DNA of 32,110 nucleotides from Prevotella sp. (GTDB lineage: Bacteria > Bacteroidota > Bacteroidia > Bacteroidales > Bacteroidaceae): NCBI GenBank assembly GCA_017458125.1, contig JAFTGB010000051.1, forward strand, positions 1 to 32,110, given 5' to 3'. The notes below the pieces were generated by a model that was not told the DNA's origin, made no database searches, and saw only the letters and a program-made list of their open reading frames with translations. The position numbers and the translations under genes were made by a program. This document shows positions 23,107 through 31,406 of the stretch, piece by piece (positions within the stretch are counted from its first letter, which is position 1; every line of letters starts with the position of its first letter).

Positions 23107-25071
23107 TTACTCTACCGTCATCTCCTTCACAGTCACGGTGACATTGGGGCACTTGCCGGTCACACCGTCGGCTTCAAGGTAGTCTTCAGCCTTGCCGTCG
23201 AGCTTGGAAGCCACGCCAAGGATGTCGACCGTCAGCACGTTGAGGTTAGCGCTGTTGAACTTGGTGCCGTCGCTCTTGAGCTTGACGGTGTAGGTACCGT
23301 CGCCAGTCACCTGGGCGTTCTCGTGGGTGACGTGCGAGTCAGCGACGTCGCTGCCGTCGAAGCTCCAGTCGATGGACGTGCCGAAGGCTGCCGTAGCGGG
23401 AGCCGTCAGGGTGCCTAAGCCACTGATGGTGAAGGTGATGGTCATCTCCTTGCTGAACTTCAGCTTGCTGGCGTTGAAGGGAGGATCGTTGTAGGTCTGA
23501 CCGCCGTTGAAGCCGTACTGGTTGCAAAGCTCTAAGCGGAAGTTGCCGTTGCCCTCGATGTCGCCATAGAAGAACTTTTCGTTGTCGAAGAGCAGCTTCG
23601 TGGGGCCGCTCTGACCACCGCCGATGGGCTGTGCCACGAGGTTGAGCACGACGTACTGGTTGACCTGTCCGTTGGCGTTCTTGCCGTCGGGCACACCGAG
23701 CTTCAGCACGCCCTCCTCACGGTCGATGGCCATGACATAGAACGTGGTGCCCTTGATTTCGAGCGGCTTCACGCGGTTGGTCGCTGCCGAGAGGAAGTTG
23801 ATTTCCTTGTCGAAGACGATGGTGTTGCCCGACAGGGTGTACTTACCGGCCAACTCGGTGCCGTCGTACTGCGTGGCCGTGTACTCACCGCCGTTGTCGC
23901 TGGTCTTCTCCAGTTTCAGGGCTATCTCGTCATAGCCTTCGGGGACGGGAGCCCATGAGGGATACTCGCTGACAGCCTTGAAGTCGTTGCTGACCCAAGC
24001 ACCGGTAGCACCGTTCCACCATACCCAGTCGTAGGGGGCGTCCTCATTGATCTTATAGCTAAGAGCATTGAAGGTGGTGACGGCCAACTGGTCGTTGAGT
24101 CCGCTGAAGGTAGGATCGGTGACGGGCTGCTCCTGGAAGGTGTCGCTACCACCCTCGGTGGGCAGCAGTGACGGGTCGTCGTAGGCTTCCTTGCTGATGA
24201 AGTTGAACACCAGACGGCAGGCGCCCTCGCCCGAAAGCACGGGGTCGCGCAGGGCGGCAATCTGCATGGTGTGCTCGGTGAGCGAGAACAGGCGCAGGTC
24301 GCCGCTCCAGTTCACCACAAGGCCGTCGTAGGTGGCCAGGTGCAGCATCTTGGCGTCGCTGAACGAGATGGTATAGTTCTCAGTGTCCAACAGATAGGTA
24401 CCGTTATAGGTGGCACCGTTGGCGCGGTCGTCAATCTGCACGTTGGCACCGTTGTTCAGGTCGAAGGTCATCGTACCGAAGTTCATGGCCGGGGTAATCC
24501 AGCTGTTGCCGGCCCAGTCGGCGTTCCAACTCCAGGAGTCAGCACCCTCGGGAGCCGGGGCACCGTGGTTGGTGGCCCAGTTGTCGTCGGTACCGGCAAA
24601 GTACATCGGGCCGGCGAAATACTTGCTCACACCGTTCTCGTCGAGGTCGAGCACCCAAGTCTTCGACTTGCCCACACCGCCGGAGATGAGCGTCCACAGT
24701 TCACCGGTCAGCAGGTCGGGGTTGGTATTGTTGATGGTGAAGTTGAAAGGCTCGCCATAGACGATGCCACCACGGGTCTCTACGCCGAAGGTCACCGTAT
24801 AGTCACCGCCAAAGGGAATGCGGATGCTCAGCTCCTTGGCCTGACTGCGGCCCTGCGGGTGCTGCCACTGAACAGAATACTTGCTGTCGAGCAGGCTCTT
24901 CAGCTGAACCGTGTTCGTGGCCTGGTCAACAGTGACGGTATAGGCGATGCCCTGCGCCAGGTCGGCAGCGGTGATGTCCTTGCTGCCTAAGCTGTGGTCA
25001 TCGGGGGCACAGCCCACTAACAGCAGTGCTGCCATGGCCACCATCGAATAGATATGTTTTCTGATATTCAT
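23107..25071 (-). CDS. surface glycan-binding lipoprotein (SusE/F position), 654 aa
   Basis: Outer-surface lipoprotein: lipobox LLVGC (Cys21) then APDDH. Order: a PKD/Ig-like domain (about 40-115, DYTVTFGVETRGG is the typical PKD-like line of such proteins), a lipocalin-like block (about 122-300: LWTLISGG, FAGPMYFAGTDDNW, NSWITPAMNFGTMTF, ILRDP/ALRDPVLSGEG), a second block of similar kind (about 318-480: YDWVWWNGATGAWVSNDF), and a C-terminal beta-sandwich (about 490-654: KFFYGDIEGNGNFRLELCNQYG). Several exposed-type aromatics are present. It lies directly after the SusD-like gene and 24 bp before the 859-residue protein, in one operon. The ligand is inferred as xyloglucan or a related beta-glucan. 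It is longer than SusE itself. Confidence 0.75.
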   Translation of the reverse strand: MNIRKHIYSMVAMAALLLVGCAPDDHSLGSKDITAADLAQGIAYTVTVDQATNTVQLKSLLDSKYSVQWQHPQGRSQAKELSIRIPFGGDYTVTFGVETRGGIVYGEPFNFTINNTNPDLLTGELWTLISGGVGKSKTWVLDLDENGVSKYFAGPMYFAGTDDNWATNHGAPAPEGADSWSWNADWAGNSWITPAMNFGTMTFDLNNGANVQIDDRANGATYNGTYLLDTENYTISFSDAKMLHLATYDGLVVNWSGDLRLFSLTEHTMQIAALRDPVLSGEGACRLVFNFISKEAYDDPSLLPTEGGSDTFQEQPVTDPTFSGLNDQLAVTTFNALSYKINEDAPYDWVWWNGATGAWVSNDFKAVSEYPSWAPVPEGYDEIALKLEKTSDNGGEYTATQYDGTELAGKYTLSGNTIVFDKEINFLSAATNRVKPLEIKGTTFYVMAIDREEGVLKLGVPDGKNANGQVNQYVVLNLVAQPIGGGQSGPTKLLFDNEKFFYGDIEGNGNFRLELCNQYGFNGGQTYNDPPFNASKLKFSKEMTITFTISGLGTLTAPATAAFGTSIDWSFDGSDVADSHVTHENAQVTGDGTYTVKLKSDGTKFNSANLNVLTVDILGVASKLDGKAEDYLEADGVTGKCPNVTVTVKEMTVE

Positions 25072-25103
25072 AATCTTTAATATTTAATCTTTAATATTTA
25101 ATC
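25072..25103. repeat. 14-bp AT-rich tandem repeat between the SusD-like and first binding-protein genes
   Basis: AATCTTTAATATTT occurs twice (25072-25085, 25086-25099), with the start of a third copy. On the coding strand it is an A-rich tract directly before the ATG at 25071. Such tracts may aid translation in this phylum, where Shine-Dalgarno sites are weak. Confidence 0.7.
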
Positions 25104-25110
25104 TTCACTC

Positions 25111-26760
25111 CTACCAGCCGGCATTCTGCTTCAGCACGTTGTTGGAAAGCACTATCTGGTTGTAGGGAATCTGGCACAGACCCTTGGTGGCACGCACCTT
25201 GTCGGCCGTGATGGTGATGTTGTCGGGCGTACCGCCGCTGACCACGTCGAGATTGATGGACAGCTGCTGGGCGGCCTTGTCAACACCCTGACGGAGCAGG
25301 TCCCAATAGTTGATGCTCTCGAAGGCAAACTCCCAACGGCGCTCCTGCATGATGACGTCCTGCGTGAGGGCGGTCACACGGTGGTTGCTGTCGCCAAAGG
25401 CGCGGTCGCGCACCTGGTTGAAGTAGTCGAGGGCTTTGGGCGAACCCAGCTCTGCGGCCATCAGCAGCACGTCAGCATAGCGCATGATGACGTAGTCCTG
25501 ATACTGGCCTTCCTGGAAGCCCTGCGTATGCTCTAACGAGCTGTTCGAGCAAGTACCGTCGGTATAGCACATCGGCGTGTACTTCTTCACGGCATAACCG
25601 GTCTGTTCACGCTGGTCCTTAGCCTGCTCGGCCACATCGTAGCCGTCAGCAGCCAGGTTGATGATGCTGGCATCGCGACGGGTGTCGCCCGAGAGGTACG
25701 ACTTGTAGAAGGCGGGATTGACAGTGCAGCTGCCCCAGCCGTAGCCGAAGGGTTTCGTCGAGCTGTTCAGCGTGCGCACGCCCATCATGACGAGCCAGCG
25801 GTTACCGTCGTTGTTGCCGTTGTAGTCCTGGGTCGAAGTGAACTTCATAGAGAGCAGCACCTCGGGGTTGTCGTCACCGGCGTAGGTACCAGTCAGCTTG
25901 ATGAAGTCGTCTGCTGTAGCCACGTCGGCACTCTTCTCGGTAGCCACGCCGGCAGCCGGACGCCACAGGTTCTTGAACTCCTTCACTAAGCTGAAGTTGC
26001 CCGAAGCAATGACGTCCTCAACGGCGGCCAGAGCCTCGGCTTTGGTCACGCCCTCAGGCTCTGAGCCGTAGTAGCCAGTATAATAAAGGTACACGCGTGC
26101 GAGCATGGCCTCGGCAGCATACTTGGTGATGTGGCCGTCGAAGGCGCCGCTGGTGGCGGGGATGTTCTCAATGGCGTACTTCAGGTCGCTCACGATGGTG
26201 GCGAAGACCTCGGAAGGCTCCGACTGGGGCACGTTGTCGCTCGTCGGAGCGGTAAGCAGGGGAATGCTGCCCCACAGGCGCACCATGTCGAAGTAAAGCA
26301 GGGCACGCAGGGCGTAGGCCTGACCTAAGTATTCACCGCGCTTGCTGTCGGTCTCCTTCCAGTTGATTTGCTCCTGGCGCGAGATGAGTTCGTTGCAGCG
26401 GTAGACACCGGCATAGTAGCGTATCCAGTCGTTCTCAAAAAGGTTCAGGTCGGCCGGCGACTGCGAGATGTCGAAACGGTCGATGGCCTGATAGCCGCGT
26501 CCGTCGCCGATACCCGTTGCACCGAAACACTCGGCACTCATCACCTCGGAGGCTACAAAGAAGCTCACGCCGGGGTTCGAGTTGGTCTGGCGCCAGCCGT
26601 CATAGCAGCCTATCAGGGCACGGTAGGCGTCGCCCTCGGTGGAGTAGAACGTTCCAGTGTTGGAGTCGGTCTTCGACGACGTGTCTAAGAAGCTCTCTGT
26701 GCAGGAAGCCATTCCAAGTCCCATGACCAGGGTTCCTGCTAACAATATCTTATTCTTCAT
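25111..26760 (-). CDS. SusD-like nutrient-binding outer membrane lipoprotein, 549 aa
   Basis: Surface lipoprotein that caps the SusC-like transporter and hands over oligosaccharides. Lipobox GMASC (Cys20) then TESFLDTSS. The N-terminal RagB/SusD part (about 22-230) has the TPR lines EGDAYRALIGCYDGW and RCNELISRQEQINW, followed by EYLGQAYALRALLYFDMVRLWGS, the family hallmark. The C-terminal part (about 290-549) has VIMRYADVLLMAAE and ALDYFNQVRDRAFG and the closing RRWEFAFESINYWDLLRQG. Length is normal for the family. It is 48 bp after the SusC-like stop, always paired with SusC in such loci. The glycan is inferred from the GH5/GH31/GH2 enzymes in the window, not from SusD residues. Confidence 0.96.
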   Translation of the reverse strand: MKNKILLAGTLVMGLGMASCTESFLDTSSKTDSNTGTFYSTEGDAYRALIGCYDGWRQTNSNPGVSFFVASEVMSAECFGATGIGDGRGYQAIDRFDISQSPADLNLFENDWIRYYAGVYRCNELISRQEQINWKETDSKRGEYLGQAYALRALLYFDMVRLWGSIPLLTAPTSDNVPQSEPSEVFATIVSDLKYAIENIPATSGAFDGHITKYAAEAMLARVYLYYTGYYGSEPEGVTKAEALAAVEDVIASGNFSLVKEFKNLWRPAAGVATEKSADVATADDFIKLTGTYAGDDNPEVLLSMKFTSTQDYNGNNDGNRWLVMMGVRTLNSSTKPFGYGWGSCTVNPAFYKSYLSGDTRRDASIINLAADGYDVAEQAKDQREQTGYAVKKYTPMCYTDGTCSNSSLEHTQGFQEGQYQDYVIMRYADVLLMAAELGSPKALDYFNQVRDRAFGDSNHRVTALTQDVIMQERRWEFAFESINYWDLLRQGVDKAAQQLSINLDVVSGGTPDNITITADKVRATKGLCQIPYNQIVLSNNVLKQNAGW

Positions 26761-26773
26761 AATTATATGCTGT

Positions 26774-26804
26774 TTTGTTTTCGTTATCGTTCCCGTTATC
26801 GTTA
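26774..26804. repeat. low-complexity TTCGTTATCGTTCCC spacer between SusC-like and SusD-like genes
   Basis: Degenerate copies of TCGTTATCGTT fill most of the 48-bp gap. On the coding strand they form an AACGATAACG tract before the SusD-like start. They resemble the tract before GH2 at 8998-9034. Confidence 0.5.
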
Positions 26805-26808
26805 TACA

Positions 26809-29800
26809 TCAGAACTTCAGGTTGACACCAAACAGGACGGTGCGGGGACGGGGATAGTAACCTACGTCGACACCCGACACCCAGTTGTCGGTACCGAAAC
26901 CGATTTCAGGATCCATGCCGTCATACTTGGTAAACGTGAAGGCATTCTGCACCTGCACATAGAGGCGGGCCTGCGAGATGGCCTTGAAGTTGATGAGCTT
27001 GGCAAAGTCGTAGCCTAACGTGATGTTCGAGATGCGCAGGTAGTCGCCGTCCTGAACGAAGAGGTCGGAGAACTGCCAGTTGATGTTCTGCTCGGTCACG
27101 CGGGGTATGGTGTTCGACGTACCCTCACCCGTCCAGCGGTCCAAGATGCGGGTGGTGTAGTTGGCCTTGGTGTTGGTGAAGCCACGGTAGGACTGCACAA
27201 TCTGCTGTCCGAAGGCACCGCTGGCCACTAACGAGAAGTCGAAGTTCTTGTAGTTGAAGCCTAAGTTGAAGCCTAACGTCACGTCGGGCACACCGTTGCC
27301 CAGGTTCACCTTATCGTCGTCGTTGATGACACCGTCGTGGTTGACGTCGTAGTATTTCACGTCACCGGGCTGCACGTCGCTCTGGAACACACCGTTGCCG
27401 GCGGCTATCCAGTCGTTGATTTCCTGCTGGTTCTGGAAGATACCGGCGGTCTTGAAGCCCCAGAAGTAACCGATGGGCTTGCCGTTCTGTGCACGGTAGA
27501 TTTCAGGAGCATTGTCGTAGAGCACGTAGCTTGAGCCGTGGATGATGCCGTCCTCGGTGGGGATGTTGCCCACCTTATTCTTATTATAGGCCAGGTTGGC
27601 TCCGATGTTGTAGTTGAAGTCCTTGCCGATGCGGTCGTTCCAGTTCAGGGCCAGCTCAATACCGGTGTTCTTCACGTCACCGCCGTTGATGTAGGCAGCA
27701 CCGGTACCAGCAGTGGCCAGGATGGGAGGCTGCACGAGCCAGTCCTTGGTGGTCTTGATGTAGAAGTCGAAGTTCATGTTCAGGCGACCGTTCAGGAAGC
27801 GGGCGTCCAAACCGACGTTGAACTGCTCAGAGGTCTCCCACGTCACGTCGGGGTTAGCCAGACGCGAGGGGAACGCTCCCCAGTAGTTGGCCAGCGTAGC
27901 CGATGCCGTGGTGATGTCGTTGCCGAAGAAGTAGTGCGTGTTGGTGTTCTGGATGGGTGCCAGATACTGGTAGGCCGAGATGTTGGCGTTACCCACCTGA
28001 CCCCAGCTGACGCGGATCTTCAGGTAGTCCATGAAGTTGCTGATCTTCTGCATGAACTTCTCGTTGGTGATGACCCAACCGGCAGACACTGAGGGGAACC
28101 AGCCGAAGCGGTGGCCCGGAGCAAAGTTCGAGCTGCCGTCGCGGCGCAGCGTGGCGTTGACCATGTAGGTCTCCTTCCAGTTCCAGCCTAAACGTCCGAA
28201 GTAGGACACCATGCGGCTGTCGCCGTGGGGATTGCCGCTGGCCGTCAGGCCGTCACCCGAGGTGGCTGCCGTACCGTTGGTCACCCAAGCGTACTTCCAG
28301 GTGTTGAAGCCTTCCTTCAGGTCGCGCTGTCCGGCGCCGAGGTAGGTACCCTCGTAGCGGTAAGCCTCCATACCAATCAGTGCGTTGAAGGCGTGCTCCT
28401 TGATGGAGAAGTCATACTGCGCCGTGTTGGTCCATGTCATGCCTAACGAGCGGTTCATGTTCTGGCTGACATTAGTGTGCTCGTTATAGCTATAGATAGA
28501 ATAGCGGTAGAGGGGCGAGAAGGCGCGGTACTCGCTGCTGCCCACCACGGCACCGAAGACGGTGCGCAGCTTCAGACCCTTCAGCGGGGTCAGCTCGGCA
28601 TAGACGTTGGCGTTCAGCGTCGAGGCCTTGTTCTCGTTGTTGGTGTTGGTCATCATGCTGCCGTAAGGGTTGCCGTCACCGTTGTACCAGCCAGAGTTGC
28701 TGGTGTCGTAGTACTTGTCGCCCTCAATGCTGTTCTCGCCATAGACGGGATGGATGGGTGCCGTGTTGAAGGCACCGCGCAGCGTGTTGTTATACTGGTT
28801 GCCCACGCCGATACCGACGGTCTTGGTGTAGATGAAGCTCACCTGCTCACCCACCTTCAGCAGGTCCTTGATGACCTTATGCTCGGAGTTGATGCGGAAA
28901 TTGTAGCGCGAATAGTCGGACACCTCGGCACCGCCGACGATACCCTCCTGGTTCAGGTAGCCTAACGTCATGGCATAGGTAGACGTGGCCGAGCCGCCCG
29001 TCACACCGAGGTTGTAGCTCTGGGTGATGGCGTTGCTCTTGAACATGCGGTCAATCCAGTCGGTGTTGTAGACGTTGCCGTCGGCATCGTGGATGCCGCT
29101 CATGTTGGCCCAGTCGAAAGGAGCATTGCCCGAGTTGACAGCCTGCTCGTCCATGATGGTCATGTACTGCTCGGCGTTCAGCATCTTGGCCTTGCGCGCC
29201 ACGTTCTGGAAGCCGATGTAGCCGTCGAACGACAGCGTGGCCTTGCCTTCCTTACCGCTCTTGGTCGTGATAAGCACCACACCGTTGGCAGCCTGGGCAC
29301 CGTAGATGGCGGCGGAGGCAGCGTCCTTCAGCACGTCAATGCTCTCGATGTCGGCAGGGTTCACCGTCGAAATGTCACCGCCGATACCGTCGATAAGGTA
29401 CAGAGGGCTGGCGTTGCCGATGGTACCCAAGCCACGGATGCGCACCTTCATGTCGCTGCCAGGCTGGCCGGAGTTCGACGTGATGTTGATACCCGGCATC
29501 TGGCCCTGCATGGCCTGCAGCGGGTTGGTGGTGTTCAGTTTGGCGATTTCCTCACCCTTCACCTGGGCCGTGGCACCGGTCACCAGCTTCTTCTTCTGAA
29601 CACCGTAACCGATGACAACGACCTCGTCTAACGAAGCCTTGTCCTCGTCGAGGCTGATAGCGTAGTGGCTCTGCCCCCCTACCCTCACCTTCTGGGTGAT
29701 GTAGCCGATGTAGGAAACTACTAAGGTCTGCCCCTCGTTGGCCTCGATGGTGAAGTTACCGTCAAGGTCGGTGATGGCACCAGACTGTGCGCCCTCCACC

Positions 29801-29952
29801 TGAATGGAGGCACCGATGAGCGGTTCGTTGTCGACAGCCGACACGACCGTACCGGTCACGGTCTTGGCACTAAGAGCAGCTCCCATTCCCATTGCCTGCA
29901 TCATGAACATAGCCATGATGAGCGCAACAAACTTCAGAGAATTTTTACTCAT
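26809..29952 (-). CDS. SusC-like TonB-dependent outer membrane transporter, 1047 aa
   Basis: Outer-membrane barrel that imports oligosaccharides using TonB energy. Signal peptide to about residue 29. Order: carboxypeptidase-D-like regulatory domain (about 31-105: VTGTVVSAVDNEPLIGASI, TDLDGNFTIEA), TonB box region DEVVVIGYG (109-117), plug (about 120-230: LQAMQGQMPGINI, VRIRGLGTIGNASPLYLIDG, AASAAIYGAQAANGVVLITTK), and a 22-strand-type barrel to the C-terminal VLFGVNLKF. Length is typical. There is no N-terminal signal-transfer (STN) domain, so it is not an anti-sigma partner. It is the first gene of the transport operon, with a leader of about 80 nt after the promoter at 30039-30046. Confidence 0.97.
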   Translation of the reverse strand: MSKNSLKFVALIMAMFMMQAMGMGAALSAKTVTGTVVSAVDNEPLIGASIQVEGAQSGAITDLDGNFTIEANEGQTLVVSYIGYITQKVRVGGQSHYAISLDEDKASLDEVVVIGYGVQKKKLVTGATAQVKGEEIAKLNTTNPLQAMQGQMPGINITSNSGQPGSDMKVRIRGLGTIGNASPLYLIDGIGGDISTVNPADIESIDVLKDAASAAIYGAQAANGVVLITTKSGKEGKATLSFDGYIGFQNVARKAKMLNAEQYMTIMDEQAVNSGNAPFDWANMSGIHDADGNVYNTDWIDRMFKSNAITQSYNLGVTGGSATSTYAMTLGYLNQEGIVGGAEVSDYSRYNFRINSEHKVIKDLLKVGEQVSFIYTKTVGIGVGNQYNNTLRGAFNTAPIHPVYGENSIEGDKYYDTSNSGWYNGDGNPYGSMMTNTNNENKASTLNANVYAELTPLKGLKLRTVFGAVVGSSEYRAFSPLYRYSIYSYNEHTNVSQNMNRSLGMTWTNTAQYDFSIKEHAFNALIGMEAYRYEGTYLGAGQRDLKEGFNTWKYAWVTNGTAATSGDGLTASGNPHGDSRMVSYFGRLGWNWKETYMVNATLRRDGSSNFAPGHRFGWFPSVSAGWVITNEKFMQKISNFMDYLKIRVSWGQVGNANISAYQYLAPIQNTNTHYFFGNDITTASATLANYWGAFPSRLANPDVTWETSEQFNVGLDARFLNGRLNMNFDFYIKTTKDWLVQPPILATAGTGAAYINGGDVKNTGIELALNWNDRIGKDFNYNIGANLAYNKNKVGNIPTEDGIIHGSSYVLYDNAPEIYRAQNGKPIGYFWGFKTAGIFQNQQEINDWIAAGNGVFQSDVQPGDVKYYDVNHDGVINDDDKVNLGNGVPDVTLGFNLGFNYKNFDFSLVASGAFGQQIVQSYRGFTNTKANYTTRILDRWTGEGTSNTIPRVTEQNINWQFSDLFVQDGDYLRISNITLGYDFAKLINFKAISQARLYVQVQNAFTFTKYDGMDPEIGFGTDNWVSGVDVGYYPRPRTVLFGVNLKF

Positions 29953-30038
29953 AGATACACGTTTTTAGTTAGTAATATTTAATAAATAAATTTAGTCCGT
30001 CCACCGCCGCCCATGACATGGACCGCGTTTTTCGTTTG

Positions 30039-30046
30039 CAAAGATA
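30039..30046 (-). promoter_or_regulatory. -7 element of the susC-like operon promoter
   Basis: Minus strand TATCTTTG fits TAnnTTTG, but no TTTG lies 19-21 nt upstream (the site reads ACAA/AACA). A promoter with only the -7 box suits an operon that needs an activator. The leader of about 80 nt holds no frame. Confidence 0.65.
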
Positions 30047-30096
30047 AAGAATATTTTTGACTTATTTGTTCTTGACGCGTGTAGTTTTATGGCAGG

Positions 30097-30128
30097 AAAT
30101 GTTACCAAACGGGGTATCAAATGTTCCC
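30097..30128. promoter_or_regulatory. candidate activator site upstream of the susC-like promoter: 22-bp-spaced direct repeat
   Basis: AAATGTTACC (30097-30106) and AAATGTTCCC (30119-30128) are direct repeats 22 bp apart, two helical turns, about 50-80 bp upstream of the -7 box. AraC-family domains bind such tandem half-sites, so this is a candidate target of the AraC-type sensor. A weak dyad (CTTGAC at 30071 and GTCAAG at 30137) surrounds it. Confidence 0.4.
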
Positions 30129-30137
30129 TGCACCGTG

Positions 30138-31157
30138 TCAAGTGGCTTTTTTGGCCGATGTTTCGCGTATCACCAACTGCTGAGGCACTATCTCGTGGCA
30201 CACCTTCGTGTCGCCGTTGATGTTCTTGAGCAAAAGTTGACATGCGCGCACACCCATCAAGTGCGACTGGTCCTCAATGGCCGACATGCGGGGGGTGACA
30301 TAGGCGGCATGCTGGTCGTCGGTGAAACCGATGAGCGCCACGTCCTCAGGGATGCGCAGCCCGGAATTCTTGATGGCCGTGAAGGCGGCAAAACAGATGA
30401 TGTCGTTGAAAGCCACGATGGCATCCGGACGGTGGGCACTCTTCAGCAGCCGCTCCGTAGTGGCCAGCGCCTCGCGGTAGTCTATCTTGCCACATATCAC
30501 TAAGCTGCGGTCTATCGTCAGGCGGTTATCGCGCAAAGCCTCCAAATAGCCGTGCTTGCGGCGGCGCACCATGTCCAAGTGGTTGGGGCCGCCAAGGAAG
30601 GCAATACGACGGCTCCCCGTGTCTATCAGGTGCTGCGTAGCCATCTGCGCAGCCTCGTCGCCATTGGCCGTCACACTGGAGAAGCGGTCCGACAGGCATG
30701 TACGACCGAAGAACACTAACGGAATACCCATGTCGGCAATCTCCTCGTAGTGGCTGTAGTCGGTGGTGGTCTGCGCCAGGCACGCTATGATGCCCTCCAC
30801 ATGCAGACTCACAAAGTTGTCCACAGCCTGCGCCTCGTCCTCAAAGTGCTCGTGACTGTTGGCACTGATGACGCTATAGCCCGCACGGCGAGCCTCGTCC
30901 TCGATGCCGTCTAACACGGCAGCATAGTAGTGCGTCACCAGGTTTGGCACCACAACACCTATCATCTTCGGGGCATCCTTGCGCAAACCCTGAGCAAACG
31001 GGTTCGGACGGTAGTTCAGCTTCTTGGCCAGCTCCTTTACGCGGGCCTGCATCTCCTTGCCTATCTCCGGCGAGCTGCGCAGCGCTCGGCTGACGGTGGC
31101 TATGCTGACATTCAGTTCACGGGCTATGTCCTTCAGCGATGTTCGGTGTTGTTTCAT
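30138..31157 (-). CDS. LacI-family transcription regulator, 339 aa
   Basis: Cytoplasmic sugar-responsive DNA-binding protein. Residues about 6-52 form the LacI HTH (SLKDIARELNVSIATVSRAL), followed by the hinge KKLNYRPNPFAQGLRK. A two-lobed periplasmic-binding-like domain follows (about 63-335: MIGVVVPNLVTHYYAAVLDGIEDEA, GIPLVFFGR, RRIAFLGGP, DAIVAFNDIICFAA, DVALIGFTDD). Length is standard. It lies just upstream of the susC-like operon in the same direction but has its own promoter. An AAACGTTT palindrome on its promoter suggests it represses itself. I find no equally good copy of that operator before the susC-like or GH genes, so control of the locus by this protein is uncertain. The effector cannot be told from sequence. 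Confidence 0.95.
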   Translation of the reverse strand: MKQHRTSLKDIARELNVSIATVSRALRSSPEIGKEMQARVKELAKKLNYRPNPFAQGLRKDAPKMIGVVVPNLVTHYYAAVLDGIEDEARRAGYSVISANSHEHFEDEAQAVDNFVSLHVEGIIACLAQTTTDYSHYEEIADMGIPLVFFGRTCLSDRFSSVTANGDEAAQMATQHLIDTGSRRIAFLGGPNHLDMVRRRKHGYLEALRDNRLTIDRSLVICGKIDYREALATTERLLKSAHRPDAIVAFNDIICFAAFTAIKNSGLRIPEDVALIGFTDDQHAAYVTPRMSAIEDQSHLMGVRACQLLLKNINGDTKVCHEIVPQQLVIRETSAKKAT

Positions 31158-31206
31158 ATATATAGTAATAGGTGTACTGTTACGGGTAGTTTCGTCTAAT
31201 TGCGGA

Positions 31207-31238
31207 CAAAGATAAATAAAAAAGCGTAAATCCGCAAA
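31207..31238 (-). promoter_or_regulatory. full -33/-7 promoter of the LacI-family gene
   Basis: Minus strand TTTG (31235-31238), 20 nt, TATCTTTG (31207-31214): an exact Bacteroidetes promoter, about 50 nt before the start at 31157. Confidence 0.8.
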
Positions 31239-31247
31239 CGTTTACGT
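31232..31247. promoter_or_regulatory. LacI-type operator overlapping the -33 box
   Basis: Core AAACGTTT (31236-31243) with GC/AC flanks gives a 12-bp near-palindrome with a central CG, the usual form of LacI/PurR-family operators. It covers the TTTG box, so binding would block the promoter of the regulator's own gene. Confidence 0.6.
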
Positions 31248-31290
31248 GAGATTTTTCATCATTTTTGTTACACTTTGCTCAAAAAGTCCG

Positions 31291-31298
31291 TATCTTTG
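31291..31298 (+). promoter_or_regulatory. plus-strand -7 element (TATCTTTG)
   Basis: TATCTTTG matches TAnnTTTG. The -33 region is imperfect (TTTTTG with 23 nt spacing). It points away from the LacI gene and about 60 bp ahead of a strong terminator. Confidence 0.5.
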
Positions 31299-31303
31299 CA
31301 CCG

Positions 31304-31390
31304 AAGAAATTCAGAATGAGTAATGAATAGTTGATAATAAGTTAGTTAGAAAAGGGTTAGGAATGTCGTGAGACATTCCTAATTTTTTTG
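31304..31390 (+). ncRNA. candidate small RNA of about 85 nt
   Basis: The stretch from the predicted start after TATCTTTG (31291-31298) to the T-run at 31383-31389 contains no frame longer than a few codons and is AT-rich with many stops. It ends in a perfect 11-bp terminator stem. Promoter plus terminator without a gene is the pattern of an independent small RNA. I do not recognise a known family, and the promoter is not perfect, so it could also be a remnant leader. Confidence 0.4.
31357..31390 (+). terminator. intrinsic terminator
   Basis: Stem arms 31357-31367 and 31372-31382 pair perfectly (TTAGGAATGTC / GACATTCCTAA) around GTGA, followed by seven T. It is oriented for plus-strand transcripts. 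Confidence 0.8.
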
Positions 31391-31406
31391 TACCATCCAC
31401 CATATA

